The notes beneath the pieces were generated by a model. The model was not told where the DNA came from and ran no database searches. It was given only the letters and a program-made list of their open reading frames with translations. From contig BRON01000011.1 in the NCBI GenBank assembly GCA_024345305.1, positions 310,001-374,000 of the forward strand: a stretch of DNA of 64,000 bases, read 5' to 3'. This DNA is from Mrakia gelida. Taxonomy: Eukaryota; Basidiomycota; Tremellomycetes; Cystofilobasidiales; Mrakiaceae. A program made the translations under genes and the position numbers. Below, in pieces: positions 12,008-22,545 of the stretch. Numbering within the stretch: the stretch's first letter is position 1; each line of letters begins with the position of its first letter.

Positions 12008-13290
12008 TCACCAGCTCGGCTTCGCGCATTCCTTCTTGTGTCGCTTCCAATCGTTCCGTTGATGTTCTGAAGAGACGTAGAAACACAGGTGGGGAGCGAG
12101 TGAGCTCGGGAAGGCGAGGAGGAGGAAGACGCGTCACGAACGAACCTGGGGAGCAGTATCGAACCGAAAGGCACTGCAGAAGCGAGAGACACAAGGTCAG
12201 CACGAAGAATAAAAAGTACCTCGAGAAGTATAGGTGTGACTCACTCGACTGCAAGCCTCCATCTCTTGATGATCCTTCGAGGTTCGCTCACAGAGGTACG
12301 GTTCATCGTCGTCGTTCCTCACCTCACAGGACCACCACGGCCCAGCGATGTCGTCTTCCTTGCGGTAGAGCAGAAGTCGACGAGGGTTAGGACGGTCCTC
12401 GTTGACTAGCGATCTGAGGAACCTGTTCTGGAGGTCGTAGACGTCCGTCGAGGGTCCATTCGGGGCTTCGAAAGCTGCTTGAACGAGTTGAGGAAGGATG
12501 ACGCTCAAGCCGACGCGAGTGGAGGTGGGGAGGAGGGGGAGGTGGGCGAGGGAAGGGACGAGGATTGCGAGATGGTGGACCAAGGCTCAAAGATTGAAGC
12601 AGAGGAGGAGGGTCTCGGTCTGAACGAGGCGAAGAGACGAGAGCTGAGTGAGCTTTTGCTGCAGGGCGTGTTCGAGTCTGGCGAGAGAGTTCAGGAAAGC
12701 ATGCGAGACGATTCAACATACCTTGAAGGCACTGGCCGGAGCAACCGCCATGATCTTGGTGAAGAAAAGATAGAGCTCGAGGCTCTGTTCCGTCTTGACG
12801 CGAACGAAGCGACCGAAGGAGGGAGATTCGCCTGGCTCGCCCATGGCGTTGCCGAGGATGCTGACGAGGAAGAGACACCATCCTCCTACTGCTAGTCCGA
12901 GATCGGGAGCTCGGGACAAGAGTGTTGATACGAGGGAGGGGAGGTAAAGAGCGTTGAAGCGAGCCTTGGAAGAAAGGGACGGAGAAGACGAAGATGGGGG
13001 GGGGGGGGGTCAGTTGGTTCGCTGTGGCAGTGAAAGATTTACGAACACTGGAGACTGACGAAGAAGAGGACGCTGTCTTCCTTGGAGAGGTGATTGACTC
13101 GGTACAGCTGTAAGGAAGGGAGGAGGGGAAAGAGGTCAGCTTCACCCCATCCTTGGGTTCCTCCTCGACCGACTAAACGCACCTCTGCAAACGGGGGCAG
13201 TCCTTTCAGAGGCGTGAAACTTCCGTCTGTCGAAAGCCCTAGAGTACGAGCGAGGGAGTCCGCGGCTTCGGATGGAGTAGGAGGAGCCAT
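12008..13290 (-). CDS. MYND-finger family copy a, interrupted by an in-frame TGA (probable pseudogene)
   Basis: Exons by homology to the other family members: 13290-13183, 13107-13060, 12964-12722, 12619-12245, 12173-12146, 12066-12008 (287 codons). The exon lengths 48, 28 and 59 recur in other copies. The C terminus is a MYND-like finger: ACSR|CLSVRYCSP|EHQRNDWKRHKKEC, with His where many MYNDs have Cys. The N-terminal part is helical and unrecognised. The best frame of exon 4 contains TGA at 12587-12589, inside a stretch aligned with FITLHVLIAHQLPP of the intact copy e. No splice choice with good consensus avoids it. Either the copy is dead or the exon boundary differs from its paralogs. 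Confidence 0.65.
12996..13009 (+). repeat. G14 homopolymer (C14 in the transcript)
   Basis: A run of about 14 G on the plus strand inside an intron of MYND copy a. On the coding strand it forms a C tract between the CTGAC branch-like site and the acceptor. Confidence 0.8.
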
Positions 13291-14122
13291 GTCGTCGGCA
13301 AGGGAAGGGAGAGGAAGGAAGGAGTTCGAGCTCAACTTGACTTCGTACGAGCTCACCTCCGTTTCGATCCCAACTGCGTCTCGCTCTTGGGGATTTATCT
13401 CCAACTTCCTCTTCGTTGTGACCATCGAACTCTCTCGTACGCGTTGAGCTCACTCAACTTGACCTCGGATACTGGGGAGGACGAGAGGCCATCGATCATC
13501 CCTTCAAGCTCAACTTCCTCCTCCTCCTTCCCTCCTCCTCTTCCGTCCTCCCATCTCCCCCTGAACAGCGCCGGACGTCATCTCAGAAATGCCATCACTT
13601 TCTCTCACTCTTTCTCATCCGCTAGAGGACACTTCAAATCCCAGTCCCCCTCGCCAACGGCTCACTCGAGTTCATCCTCCTCCGCGGTGATTCTGCTCCC
13701 TTCACCCTCCCACCGTCTCGCTCTTCTTTCCTCGATATCTCGCCTCCCCCTTCACCAAATCCGCTCATTCGACCTGGATTCAACAGCTCTAGTACTCAGC
13801 TACCCACGCATGCTACTTTTCGTCCATTCGCCCCGGTATATCGACCTCCCTCTTCTACCCAGTTGGAACCCAAATCGCTCAACGACCCATGAACCCCCTT
13901 CGATCCCATCGCTCCTTCTCGGCCATGGTAGAGCCAAGAACTCAACGATCCCAGCAAGTCTAGCGCACTGGAGAAGGAGGACACGCCAGCGCACTCTCTT
14001 TCGCCATCACACCCCTTCTCTCTCTCCCTTCCATCCACATTCACACTCAAATCTCGACGCGTCGCTCTCATCTCCTCACACGATCCACGCTCCGTCACAC
14101 ACATCTATCAACATCTACCAAC
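13291..14122. other. Divergent intergenic region, 832 bp
   Basis: Between MYND copy a (minus) and the unknown gene at 14123 (plus). C/T-rich on the plus strand with a long accidental open frame. Just upstream of the copy a start, the minus strand also encodes a short ATG-initiated stretch ending in a donor-like GTGAGC, so a 5' leader intron is possible. One GACGCGTC lies near 14059. Confidence 0.45.
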
Positions 14123-15777
14123 ATGATTTGCAACATCTTCAAATCTACCAGCACCTCCAAGAAGGTCGCCACCAACGAGAAGAGGAAGGAAGGAGGAGGA
14201 GGAGTGGAGGGAGGAGAAGTTCGAGCTCGAGGAGGAGGAGCGAGGCAGGAGGAGGAGAGGAGAGCTGGAGGAGGGGAGAGGAAGCTTGGAGGTGCTAGAG
14301 GGGTCATTAGAAGGCTCGGAGAGAACCTTGGTGGTTTCTTCGGAGGGAAGAAGGAGAGGAAGTATGCGAAGAGGGTACGTTCGCTCTCGTCTCGATTCAC
14401 CACCCTTCCTCCCGCTCTCGTTCGAAGGTCCTCCTCACAGGGCTTCGGAGACTCTCTCACCATCACCTAGGACTTTCAGGAGCCATCCGAACTTATCGAG
14501 AACGCGGCGTAGAAGGAACGAAGCTGACTCTCCTCCCTTCCCTCCCTCCCTTCTCCCTGCTCGCTCTTCCCTCCCTCGCGGTTTCTTCCCTCTCTCCCTC
14601 CCTCACTTCAGCCCTCGTCAATCTCGTCGCACCTCTCCTCCCTCGCCATCCAGGTCAACCTCGTCCATCAACTCGAGGCCGTCTCCCAAGGACCCTCCGA
14701 GCTCGCCTTGGATGCGGGATCCAACCTCCTCGAGTCGATTGCCAGGACGGACGAGAACCTCGCGACGGACATCAACGAAGGGATCCTGCGAGTCATGGAC
14801 ATGGAGAAGGAGGGAGTTGCATCGGTCGCAGAGTACCTGAGCTGGGTTGTTGCTGGTTTGGAGGACGGGAAGTGGCAGAGGGACGAGGAAGGGAGTTTGA
14901 GCGGGTGGGCGTTCGTTGTCTCGAAGGTGAGCTCGCGTCTCTCGTCTCTCTTTCTTCTCGTTTCCGACGTTCGTGTGCTTCGATTCACGCTGACACCCCT
15001 CCGCACTAAACGAACGGCTACTTCGATCCTCTCCCTAGATCATCCCCATCCTCTCAGCTGCCGTCCAAGCTCTCAAATCCGATCCATCTTCGCTCGACGT
15101 CCTCCTCGTCGCGACTCAGCTTCAGCTTCTCGACTCCGAGTCCGGTTTCTTCCTCCTCCGTACCTTCGAGCGAGTTGACAAGACTGATGAGGAGAAGATC
15201 GAGTTGATCGAGGACGCTATCGAGGATCTCGAGGTCACCGTTCGAGTCGTGAGTCTATCTTTTCTCGTCGTCTCCTCACTCGATGTCTCGTTCGACTCGA
15301 GCTCGTCGCTTCGCCTTCCTCCACTGGAGCTCGATCTGACTCCCCTTTCCCTCTCCTTCCACACCTCTCCTGCCATCCTCGCAGTTCTGCTCAAAGGAAT
15401 GGTCCTCCGCTCATCTCCTCAAGGACTCGTTCTGCATCGGTCTTCCCTCGTCCTCCTCCTCCTCCTCCGACCACGTCCCTTCCTCCTTCGAACCCTACGC
15501 GATCGAGCGTCAACTCATGGACTCCTACCCGAGCTTTGGCTCCAGTGTTCCCGACTCGACTGTCTTTGAGCAGATCGGCGAGGTTGAGCCTCGAGCGAAG
15601 CGTCCGACGTTGAGGAGAACGAAGAGGAGGACGGTTTGGTCGTCGGAGGAGCTCGTCGCCGCTGAGTCTAGCTCGACTGAGAAGGAGGAAGAGGAGACGT
15701 CGGAGTCGGAGGAGGAGCTGGAGAGTCCTGGACTGGGGAGGGAGGTGGCTGAGGCGTGGTGGGTGGTGAGGAAGTGA
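14123..15777 (+). CDS. Hypothetical protein, Lys/Arg/Glu-rich tail
   Basis: Proposed exons 14123-14374, 14612-14926, 15039-15248, 15385-15777; about 389 aa. Exon 1 is basic and Gly/Glu-rich. Exons 2-3 form a regular helical block (VNLVHQLEAVSQ, LDAGSNLLESI, IIPILSAAVQAL, DEEKIELIEDAIEDLE). The last exon has a Ser run, a basic KRPTLRRTKRRT patch and an acidic tail. The first intron (237 nt) is longer than usual, with CTGAC far from the acceptor, so the 14375-14653 structure is the weak point. No domain recognised. Confidence 0.6.
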
Positions 15778-16316
15778 GGTGGACGATTCGGTTTCCGTTT
15801 CTCGTGTCTTGTTTCGTTTTGTTTCTCGTTTCTCCCCTCAATTTGTTTCTTGTGCTGGTACTTCGTCTCGGTCCTCTGTCCTTCTCTGATTCATCCCTGT
15901 TTCTGGGTTCCCGTTATCACTAGTGTTTCTTCTCGTCTCTCTCTCACGTCCTCGTCGCGTCCTACCCTTTTCTCGTTTCTCCTTCTCCTCACGCCTCTAC
16001 GCCCGTCCTTGATTTGTTGCTACGTTCTCGTCATCGTCCCCTTCACTATTCTTGCCCGTCTCATCCTCTCCTTCGTCAACTGTAGATCTAGTCCTTCTCC
16101 TTGTTATCTCTTCTCTCGCCTCGATTCTCGTCTCCGATCCGTTTCCTAGTCTTGTCTTTTCCAGTTCTTCCTAATGGCTTCTCCCTTCTCGCCACCACTT
16201 CTCTGAAAGACGACGACTTCGAACCTCGATCTGAATATCCCTCCCTTCGCCGGCCCTTCGAGCTCTTTCGCTTGCTCCTCGAGTCGCGAAACAGCATTGT
16301 CGAAACCTCATGAGCA
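15778..16316. other. Convergent 3' region, 539 bp
   Basis: T/C-rich region between the 3' ends of the hypothetical gene (plus) and the membrane protein gene (minus). No conserved frame seen; likely 3' UTRs. Confidence 0.5.
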
Positions 16317-18385
16317 TCAACGACCGCCTGGACCAGCTTTAACCACCTCGCACCCGCGTTTAACCACCTCCCACGGCCCCACTCCCGTCGATACCACCAC
16401 AGCCCTCCAGATCCACAGCTCTGCCTTCTCAGCCCACCTCCTCCCCAACTCCACTCTCCCGCTCCTCGACGCGACGTCCGACGAAGGGAAGTTTGAGATG
16501 AGCGTGTTGGGGAGGATGGCGAAGACGAAAGTGAGGAGGTTGAGAGGCGAGGGAAGTGGGATGATGGGTTGGAATGTTGAGCGAGACGACGAAAGAGGGG
16601 AGGAAGAGGGTTGGTTGACGAGGAGAGGTTGGGATTCCGAGGACGACGCGCCGTTCGAAACTGAGTTTCCGTTGACCGTCGGAGGAGTCGATCCAGACGC
16701 GTTCCAATCCGACTCTCGAACGAGGTACCTTCTCAAAGCCTTCGCCCTTTCCAACCTAGCTCTCCTCGACGCCTCCCTTCCCCACTCCTCCTCCCACGGA
16801 TCCTTCGACTCGTTCTCCTCCTTCACCTCCCTCTCACCTCCTCCTGCGGCAACATAACACCTCGAGCACCCAACCATCAACCACACCACCAACACCACCA
16901 CCAGCGCGATCGCCAACCACAGCCTCACAGCGAAAGGAGCGACTCCGATCTCGCCTGGAGGTTCGGTTCCGGGAGCGTCGAGTTGGATTCCGAGTCTCCA
17001 AATGTCTCCGTTGAGACTCCAGGCGAGGGCGATGAAGATCCCGAGGGCGAGTGGAAGGAAGAGGATCGAGGGTTTGGCGATCCGTCTGAGGAGGGAAGAG
17101 GTGTAGGTTGAGAGTGGGAGGAGGGAGGTTGACGGGAGGAGGTGAGGGAGGGATGGCGAGGAGGACGAGATGAGGGAGAGGGAGAGTGGAAGGAGGGCGA
17201 GCGTGAGGGTTGGGTAGGCGAGTGAGTTGAGCCATGGTGAGGGTAGGAGGGCGAGGAGGTAGGCGACAAGTGGAAGGGTGGAGGCGAAGGTGAAGACGGG
17301 AGTGGTGAGCTGAAGGACGCGATCGAAGGGACGCGTCGACGAGGAGTCAGCGAAAGCGAAAGCGAGCGAAACTACGGTAGAGAGGTGGATTTTGGCTCAC
17401 CTCGACAATGGAACCGATAGAGAAGATGACCCAGATGATCTCCTTCCAATTCAAGATCCAGGGACCCGGTGGGCGACCTTCTTGACTGTCCGAGACGAAC
17501 GATCCTGGGTGGAAGAGGAGAGCGAGGACGAGGAGGATGTAGAGGAGTCTTGAAGCGAGGAAGAGGAGGTGAAGACGACTGAAAGGGATCGTGAGATCAG
17601 CTGTAGTCCTTATACGTCGATAAAAGAGAGATCAAGCTCACGAGGGGCTGCACAGACGATCCAATGAATCGAGAAGACGATGGAGGGAGGAGCTTGGGTG
17701 TGAGCTCGGTGAGCTCGAGGTTCCCGTCGACCACAGGCCTTTCACAGCCTCGATGAGGGCTGGATGGCTGAGGAAGGACGTGTGCAGTGCTATAGAAGGG
17801 TGGGAGAGAAGATGAAGAGCTGGAAGGAGTGAAAGTCGACGAGGTCAGACGACGGAAGACAAGGGTGTCGAAGAGATTGAGGGAGGAGGAAACAACGAGC
17901 TCACCAGAAAGACGACCTTCTTTTCCATCCTCACCAACCCTCAACTCAACGAGCACCTCCCTCAGCTCCTCCTTAATGTCCTCTTCGCCCTCCTGGGATG
18001 TCGAAACGCCCGTGAACAGCTCGTTCAAAGTATCGACGACGACTCCTGCGTCTTCCCTTTCCTTCCCTCTCGTTCCGCTGACCCTCCGTCGGCCCTTAGG
18101 AAAGCCTGCCTCTAAGAGCTCTCGGAGCAGGTAGAGGCATACAGGTACCTCTTGGACGGTGAGCTCGTTGAGCGAGGAAGAGTGATGGAGGAGGCGTGAG
18201 CGAAGCTCGTTGGAGGAGGATCGAAGGGAGGAGGAGGCGGAGGAAGGAGGGGAGATGGACGAGTCTCTAGCGAGCGAGGACGATCCCTGAGCGAGATTCG
18301 TGTACTCTCGAGGTTTGAGGGTTCGAGAGGAGGATGCTGAGGAGCCTGGAAAGGTCGAAGGAAGATTTGAAGGTGGTGAGGTCAT
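16317..18385 (-). CDS. Multi-pass membrane protein of unknown function
   Basis: Exons 18385-17905, 17819-17642, 17578-17401, 17309-16317; 609 aa, phases consistent. The first about 220 residues are soluble and Ser-rich with a helical part (VCLYLLRELLEAGFP). About six hydrophobic segments follow: LLYILLVLALLF, IIWVIFSIGSIV, LPLVAYLLALL, LTLALLPLSLSLI, ILFLPLALGIFIALAW and WLAIALVVVLVVWLMVG. The C-terminal tail is charged with one further weak hydrophobic stretch. No transporter or enzyme signature recognised. Its start lies 102 bp from that of divergent MYND copy b. The intron before exon 4 holds an ACGCGT-containing palindrome next to its branch site. Confidence 0.7.
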
Positions 18386-18487
18386 GGGCGATGGGGGAGG
18401 GAGAAAGAGGTGAGCTCGCTCGTTTTGAAGTTGACCTCGAACGGCCACGACTCCTCCTTCCTTCCTACCTTCCCTTCTTCTCTCGAG

Positions 18488-19832
18488 ATGGATAAGCCTA
18501 CGCCAACACAGCACGGAAGGTATCTCGGACTCTCTCCTGGTATTGGCGGTCCAGCATCTTCCATCATGGCCAACCCTTGGGAGGAAGTGTTGGAACGAAC
18601 CGTCGAGGTTGACGACGTGCGTTCCAGTTTTCATTCCTCTAGATCTACCTCTCCGATCCTCTTGCTCTGACGAAGATCTTTCCCTTGAACAGTATCTCAA
18701 CTCTCCCGAAACTGCCGAGGAATTCCGAGTGTGGTTTGCAGTAAGTGAGCAGCGGCCGCCAACGAACGCTTGCTGACCTCCCCTCGTTTCCTGTCTCCCT
18801 TCCCTCCGAATCGAAGGAGGAATTCGCCTCTCTATACTTCCCCTCCTTCGTCCGTACGATCAGCCTGCCAGGACTCAGTCAACACTCTCGGATCCTCTGT
18901 TTCGGCGTCTTTCAGATGCTCTGCGTCGGCACGAACTTCATCCCTCGCTTCATCCGAGAGCACCCAGACGACGCGTTCAAACTGTACCTCGGTCTAGCAG
19001 AAGGAGTTCGAGTAGTCTCGGATTGTATCGAGGATGTCCTCGTACGTCCCTGATGTATCCAGTCAGAGTGATTTCCATCGAAGAGCCGCCGAGGCTGACT
19101 GGAACGCGTTCTCGATCTCTTCCCTTCGCTCTTCCCCTTTCTCGTTCTGGCTGGAACTTCCTCGATCACAGTCCATCAATGACGATGCTTGGACCAGAGT
19201 CTCTAATTACCTCGCTGCCTTCGGAATGCTCACCGCGTACCTCGCCAAACACCTTCCAGACCCAAGCCGCTCCCTGCGCCTTCCCACCGCGTACCTCGCC
19301 AAACACCTTCCAGACCCAAGCCGCTCCCTGCGCCTTCCCACCCTTCCTTGTGGTACGCAGATTGCGTTCCAAAAGCTCTCGGATCTCGTGGAGGAAGAGA
19401 ATCCATGCCCTTCTGTCGACTGCGACCTGCACTGCTACGTCTTGGATCTAGCGTCGGAGGCTTCGAGTCTTCAGGAGTTCAGAGCCGGTACGTCTAACAC
19501 CTCCTGAGGGACTGAAGGTCGTTTGGTGGGATTGCGAGGCTGAGGAACATCCAGCCGGGTCAGTATCCGTGAGCGGAGGAGAGATGTTGGCTTGCTCTCG
19601 AGTGAGCATGGTCACTTTCGCTTCGTTTTGTTTCCTCGAGTTGCTTTCGCTGACTCGTCGACGCGTTCTATTCTGCAGTGTCGCGCCGTTCGATACTGCT
19701 CAAAGGGTTCGCCTCTCCTCCTTTCCCGTTTCATCACGACTCCAACTCACTTCGTCGCTTTCTCTTCTGACAGAACATCAAAAGTCCGACTGGAAACGAC
19801 ACAAGGTCGTCTGCTTCAAATCGAGTTGGTGA
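18488..19832 (+). CDS. MYND-finger family copy b, apparent frameshift and internal duplication
   Basis: Exons 18488-18616, 18693-18740, 18817-19041, 19172-19601, 19679-19706, 19774-19832. Exon 2 (48 nt), exon 5 (28 nt) and exon 6 (59 nt) match other copies exactly in length. The finger reads ACSR|CRAVRYCSK|EHQKSDWKRHKVVC. Exon 4 contains a perfect 54-bp in-frame tandem duplication. The frame encoding LASEASSLQEFRAG must shift by one base near 19489-19500 to reach LTPPEGLKVVWWDCE, which aligns with VWWSCE of intact copy e. The 30 nt there have donor- and CTAAC-like bases but are too short and out of phase to be a credible intron. Probably a damaged gene. Confidence 0.65.
19231..19338 (+). repeat. 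Perfect 54-bp tandem duplication inside MYND copy b
   Basis: Copies 19231-19284 and 19285-19338 are identical. 54 is a multiple of three, so an 18-residue unit beginning TAYLAKHLP is repeated in frame. Confidence 0.92.
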
Positions 19833-19851
19833 ACGGACGCGACGCGACGTT

Positions 19852-19926
19852 GTGAGTTTCGCTCCCGCTTTCTCATCGCCCTCTTCCCTCCGAAGCTGAC
19901 TTCTCGAATTCTTTTCTCATTGCCAG
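19852..19926 (+). other. 3' UTR intron of MYND copy b
   Basis: GTGAGT donor, CTGAC branch-like site and CCAG acceptor, starting about 20 nt after the stop codon. The same intron follows copies c and e, and a block containing GATAACGATG lies further downstream in all three. Confidence 0.6.
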
Positions 19927-20325
19927 AGACTTGGGACCTTATTCTCCGGAGGATCGGATCGGATCGAGACGAAGGGTTGAGGATGACGATGAGACGAGAC
20001 GAGACGAGCATAACGAGTTGAGCTGAGTTCGATAAACGAGGGACGATAACGATGAACCAAATTTTACGAGCATACCATCCTTCAGATATCTGCGAGGAAA
20101 GCTTTCTGAGCTCGCGAGACTCAGCTCTCCGAAGCTCAAGCCAGCGAAGCGAGCTCGCTTTCGAACGAACTCGAAACCTCGACGCGCCGATCTTTGATTC
20201 TTCCCTCCCTTTCCTCGCTTTCAGTCTTTCGCCAGCCCAACTCCGCTCCGCTCCAACGCCAAAAGGTCAACACCACATCCATCTCCCCTCCTCCCTCCCT
20301 CACACACAACGCTATCTAACCCAAT

Positions 20326-22194
20326 CTAAGCCTTACTCTTCTTCTTCTTCTTCTCTTTCACCCCCTCCCCTTCCACCTCTCCATCCTCGCCCCTCTTCCT
20401 CTTCAGCTCCTCCTTCTCCAACTTCCTAGCCTTCTTCCTCTCCGCTCGCTGAAGGCTCATCTCCTTCTCGTCCACCTCGACCTCCGCGTCCGAGTCCGTT
20501 GCAGCCAAAGGGAGGGCGTCGTCGGTTTTGGAGGATTTGGACTTCGACTTGCTCTTGGACTTTTTGAGGGGTTGTTGGGGGTCAAGAGGGTTGTGGTTGA
20601 GTTGATGAGGGTTGTTGGGGAAGGCGGGGATGGAGAAGGGGAGGGGGAGGAGGGATCCTGTTAGGGAGAGCATTTGGGAGGAGATTGTCATGCTGCAGGA
20701 ACGAACGCGAGAAACGAGAAACGAAGGGTGAGTCAGTGGGACGTTCAGGCACGTCTATGGCGAGGAAGCAAGCTCGGACATGCGAACACGCGAAGAACGA
20801 GTTGTGGAGAAAGGAGGATTGCGAGAAAGAGGGAGGGACGTCAACTCACGCAACAACCACAAACTCCACCTCCTCACCCTCCTCACCCAGCACCTTCCCA
20901 CTCATCTTACTCCTCCACCTTCCACTACTAAACTCATTCCTCTCCCTCTCCGCCCTCCGTTCCTCCTTCTCCTCCCTCCTCTTCTTCTCCCCCTCCTCCT
21001 TCGCCCTCCTCCTCTCCTCAGCAACCTCCATGTCCTCCTCCTCCTCGTCGTCCGAAGCCTTCTCCTCGATGTCGACTTCCATGTCGACTTGCTCTTGCGT
21101 CAACGCAGCCGGGGGTGCGGAGGGTGAAAGAGGGGGGACAGGGGCGGCTTCGGGTTCGGGCGAAGGAGAGGGGGAGAGGGGAGGAGGCGTGTCGGCGAGG
21201 GCGGAATCGAAGTAGTAGAGGTCTGTGGGGATGTGAGGGAGGGGGATGGAGACGTTGAAGGTTTTGTGGATGAGGAGGGAGAGGTGGGAGGGGGAGGAGA
21301 GGGAGTGGGTGCCGACTAAAATTCACCCAGCATACAAAACAACGAAACCAAAGGGTCAGCGAACTGCAAAGCGACGCGAGCGAACGAGCGAGTTCAAAGC
21401 TCGACGCGACTGGCTCAGGTTTGTTTTAAGGCAAAGAGAGGGCGAGCTCACCAAGAGTCTGTCCAACCTGAGGAGCCCAGATGATGGCGTCGAAGGAAAC
21501 GTCTGTGATGGCGAAAGGGCAGTCGTTGAGGATGTTGGCTGAGTCGGAGGGGAAGGTGTGGTTGGAGTGAGAGAGGAGGACACCGGAGAGGGTGGGGATG
21601 TACCTAAGAAAGAGACGACGAAGAACAAAGAGTCAGCTAAGAGTTTTAGGAAGGTGTAGAAGGTCGCGGGGGGTTGCGAAGGCGAGGAAAGGCCAGAGGG
21701 AGGGGGGGAAGGAAGAAACTTGAGCTCGACGAGTTTGAGCTCGCTCGCTCTTCCGCCCCTCGTTTGAGCTGTTCTCGACGCCGCTCAAATTGGGCTACGG
21801 AGCTGAAACTAGATGTAGGAGCTAGCCCTTCCTTCGGTCTACCCTCGAGCTGATCTACGGCTCCTAGAAGCTCATCAAACTCGAGACTTCGGAGCTTCTT
21901 CCCCCTCGGCCTGCCTGCTCGCGAGCTCCTTCTTTTCCCTCCTCAGCTCTGATTGTGAACTCACCTCATGACCATGCTATCCAGCAGCTCCTCGACTCCA
22001 CCTCGAAGCCCTCCTCCTTGAGATCCCGAGAAGTACGGCGGCACTGAGACCCTCATTGTTGTTGTGATGTGAGTGAAAGGGGAGGCGACCGAGGAGGAGG
22101 AGGAAGAAGCTTGAGGAGCGGTCTCGACAGAGACTCCCTGCTTGCTCTTCTTGCTCTTTTTCACTTTGATGGGTTTGGAGGTGGAGGTCGACAT
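20326..22194 (-). CDS. RPA43: RNA polymerase I subunit RPA43
   Basis: Exons 22194-21965, 21603-21452, 21315-20850, 20692-20326; 404 aa. Characteristic segments are VEELLDSMVMRYIPTLSGV, the ITDVSFDAIIWAPQVGQTLVG OB-like core, LLIHKTFNVSIPLPHIP, and GRWRSKMSGKVLGEEGEEV followed by SSQMLSLTGSL. RPA43 pairs with RPA14 in the Pol I stalk and contacts Rrn3. A long acidic/basic insert precedes the GRW segment, and the C-terminal tail is Lys-rich, as in some fungal orthologues. The first intron (361 nt) is unusually long for this window. Divergent from CSN2. Confidence 0.9.
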
Positions 22195-22545
22195 CCTGGC
22201 CGAGGGTTAAGGAGACGGGGAAGAAGTCGAGAGGGGGGGTCGAGGCGGTTGAGGAGAGAAAGGAAGGAGGGGAAGGGGAAGCTTTGAGGTCGCTTTGACT
22301 TTCTCGTTTTCCCACGCTTGGTCGCGAAGGGGAAGGAGAACCGGAGAGCAGAGGGAGACGAGTGATCTCAACCCTCCATCTTCCTCAACTTATCTCTCTC
22401 TTCAACACCATCTTCTTGTACGTACGAGCATCAGCGAGCTTCTTATGTGAGATACGAGCTGACTTTCTTCCCTGGACGGTCTCTGCAGCTCGCTTCGTCG
22501 TTCGATCTCCACCTCCACCTCCTCCGTCCTTCCTCTCAGCTCAAG
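22195..22545. promoter_or_regulatory. Bidirectional promoter region of RPA43 and CSN2
   Basis: 351 bp between divergent start codons. It contains the 5' UTR intron of CSN2. No clear TATA box was recognised. Confidence 0.5.
22418..22488 (+). other. Probable 5' UTR intron of CSN2
   Basis: GTACGT donor, GAGCTGAC branch-like site and TGCAG acceptor, 57 bp upstream of the ATG. Confidence 0.6.

Noticed and set aside
13387..14298. Long open frame (about 300 aa) upstream of the gene at 14123
   Set aside because: Composition is that of a C/T-rich promoter (Ser, Pro, Leu, His, Arg runs), no splice logic, and it overlaps the real gene in another frame.
19488..19518. 30-nt intron in MYND copy b
   Set aside because: Shorter than any other intron here and removing it gives the wrong phase; a frameshift is simpler.
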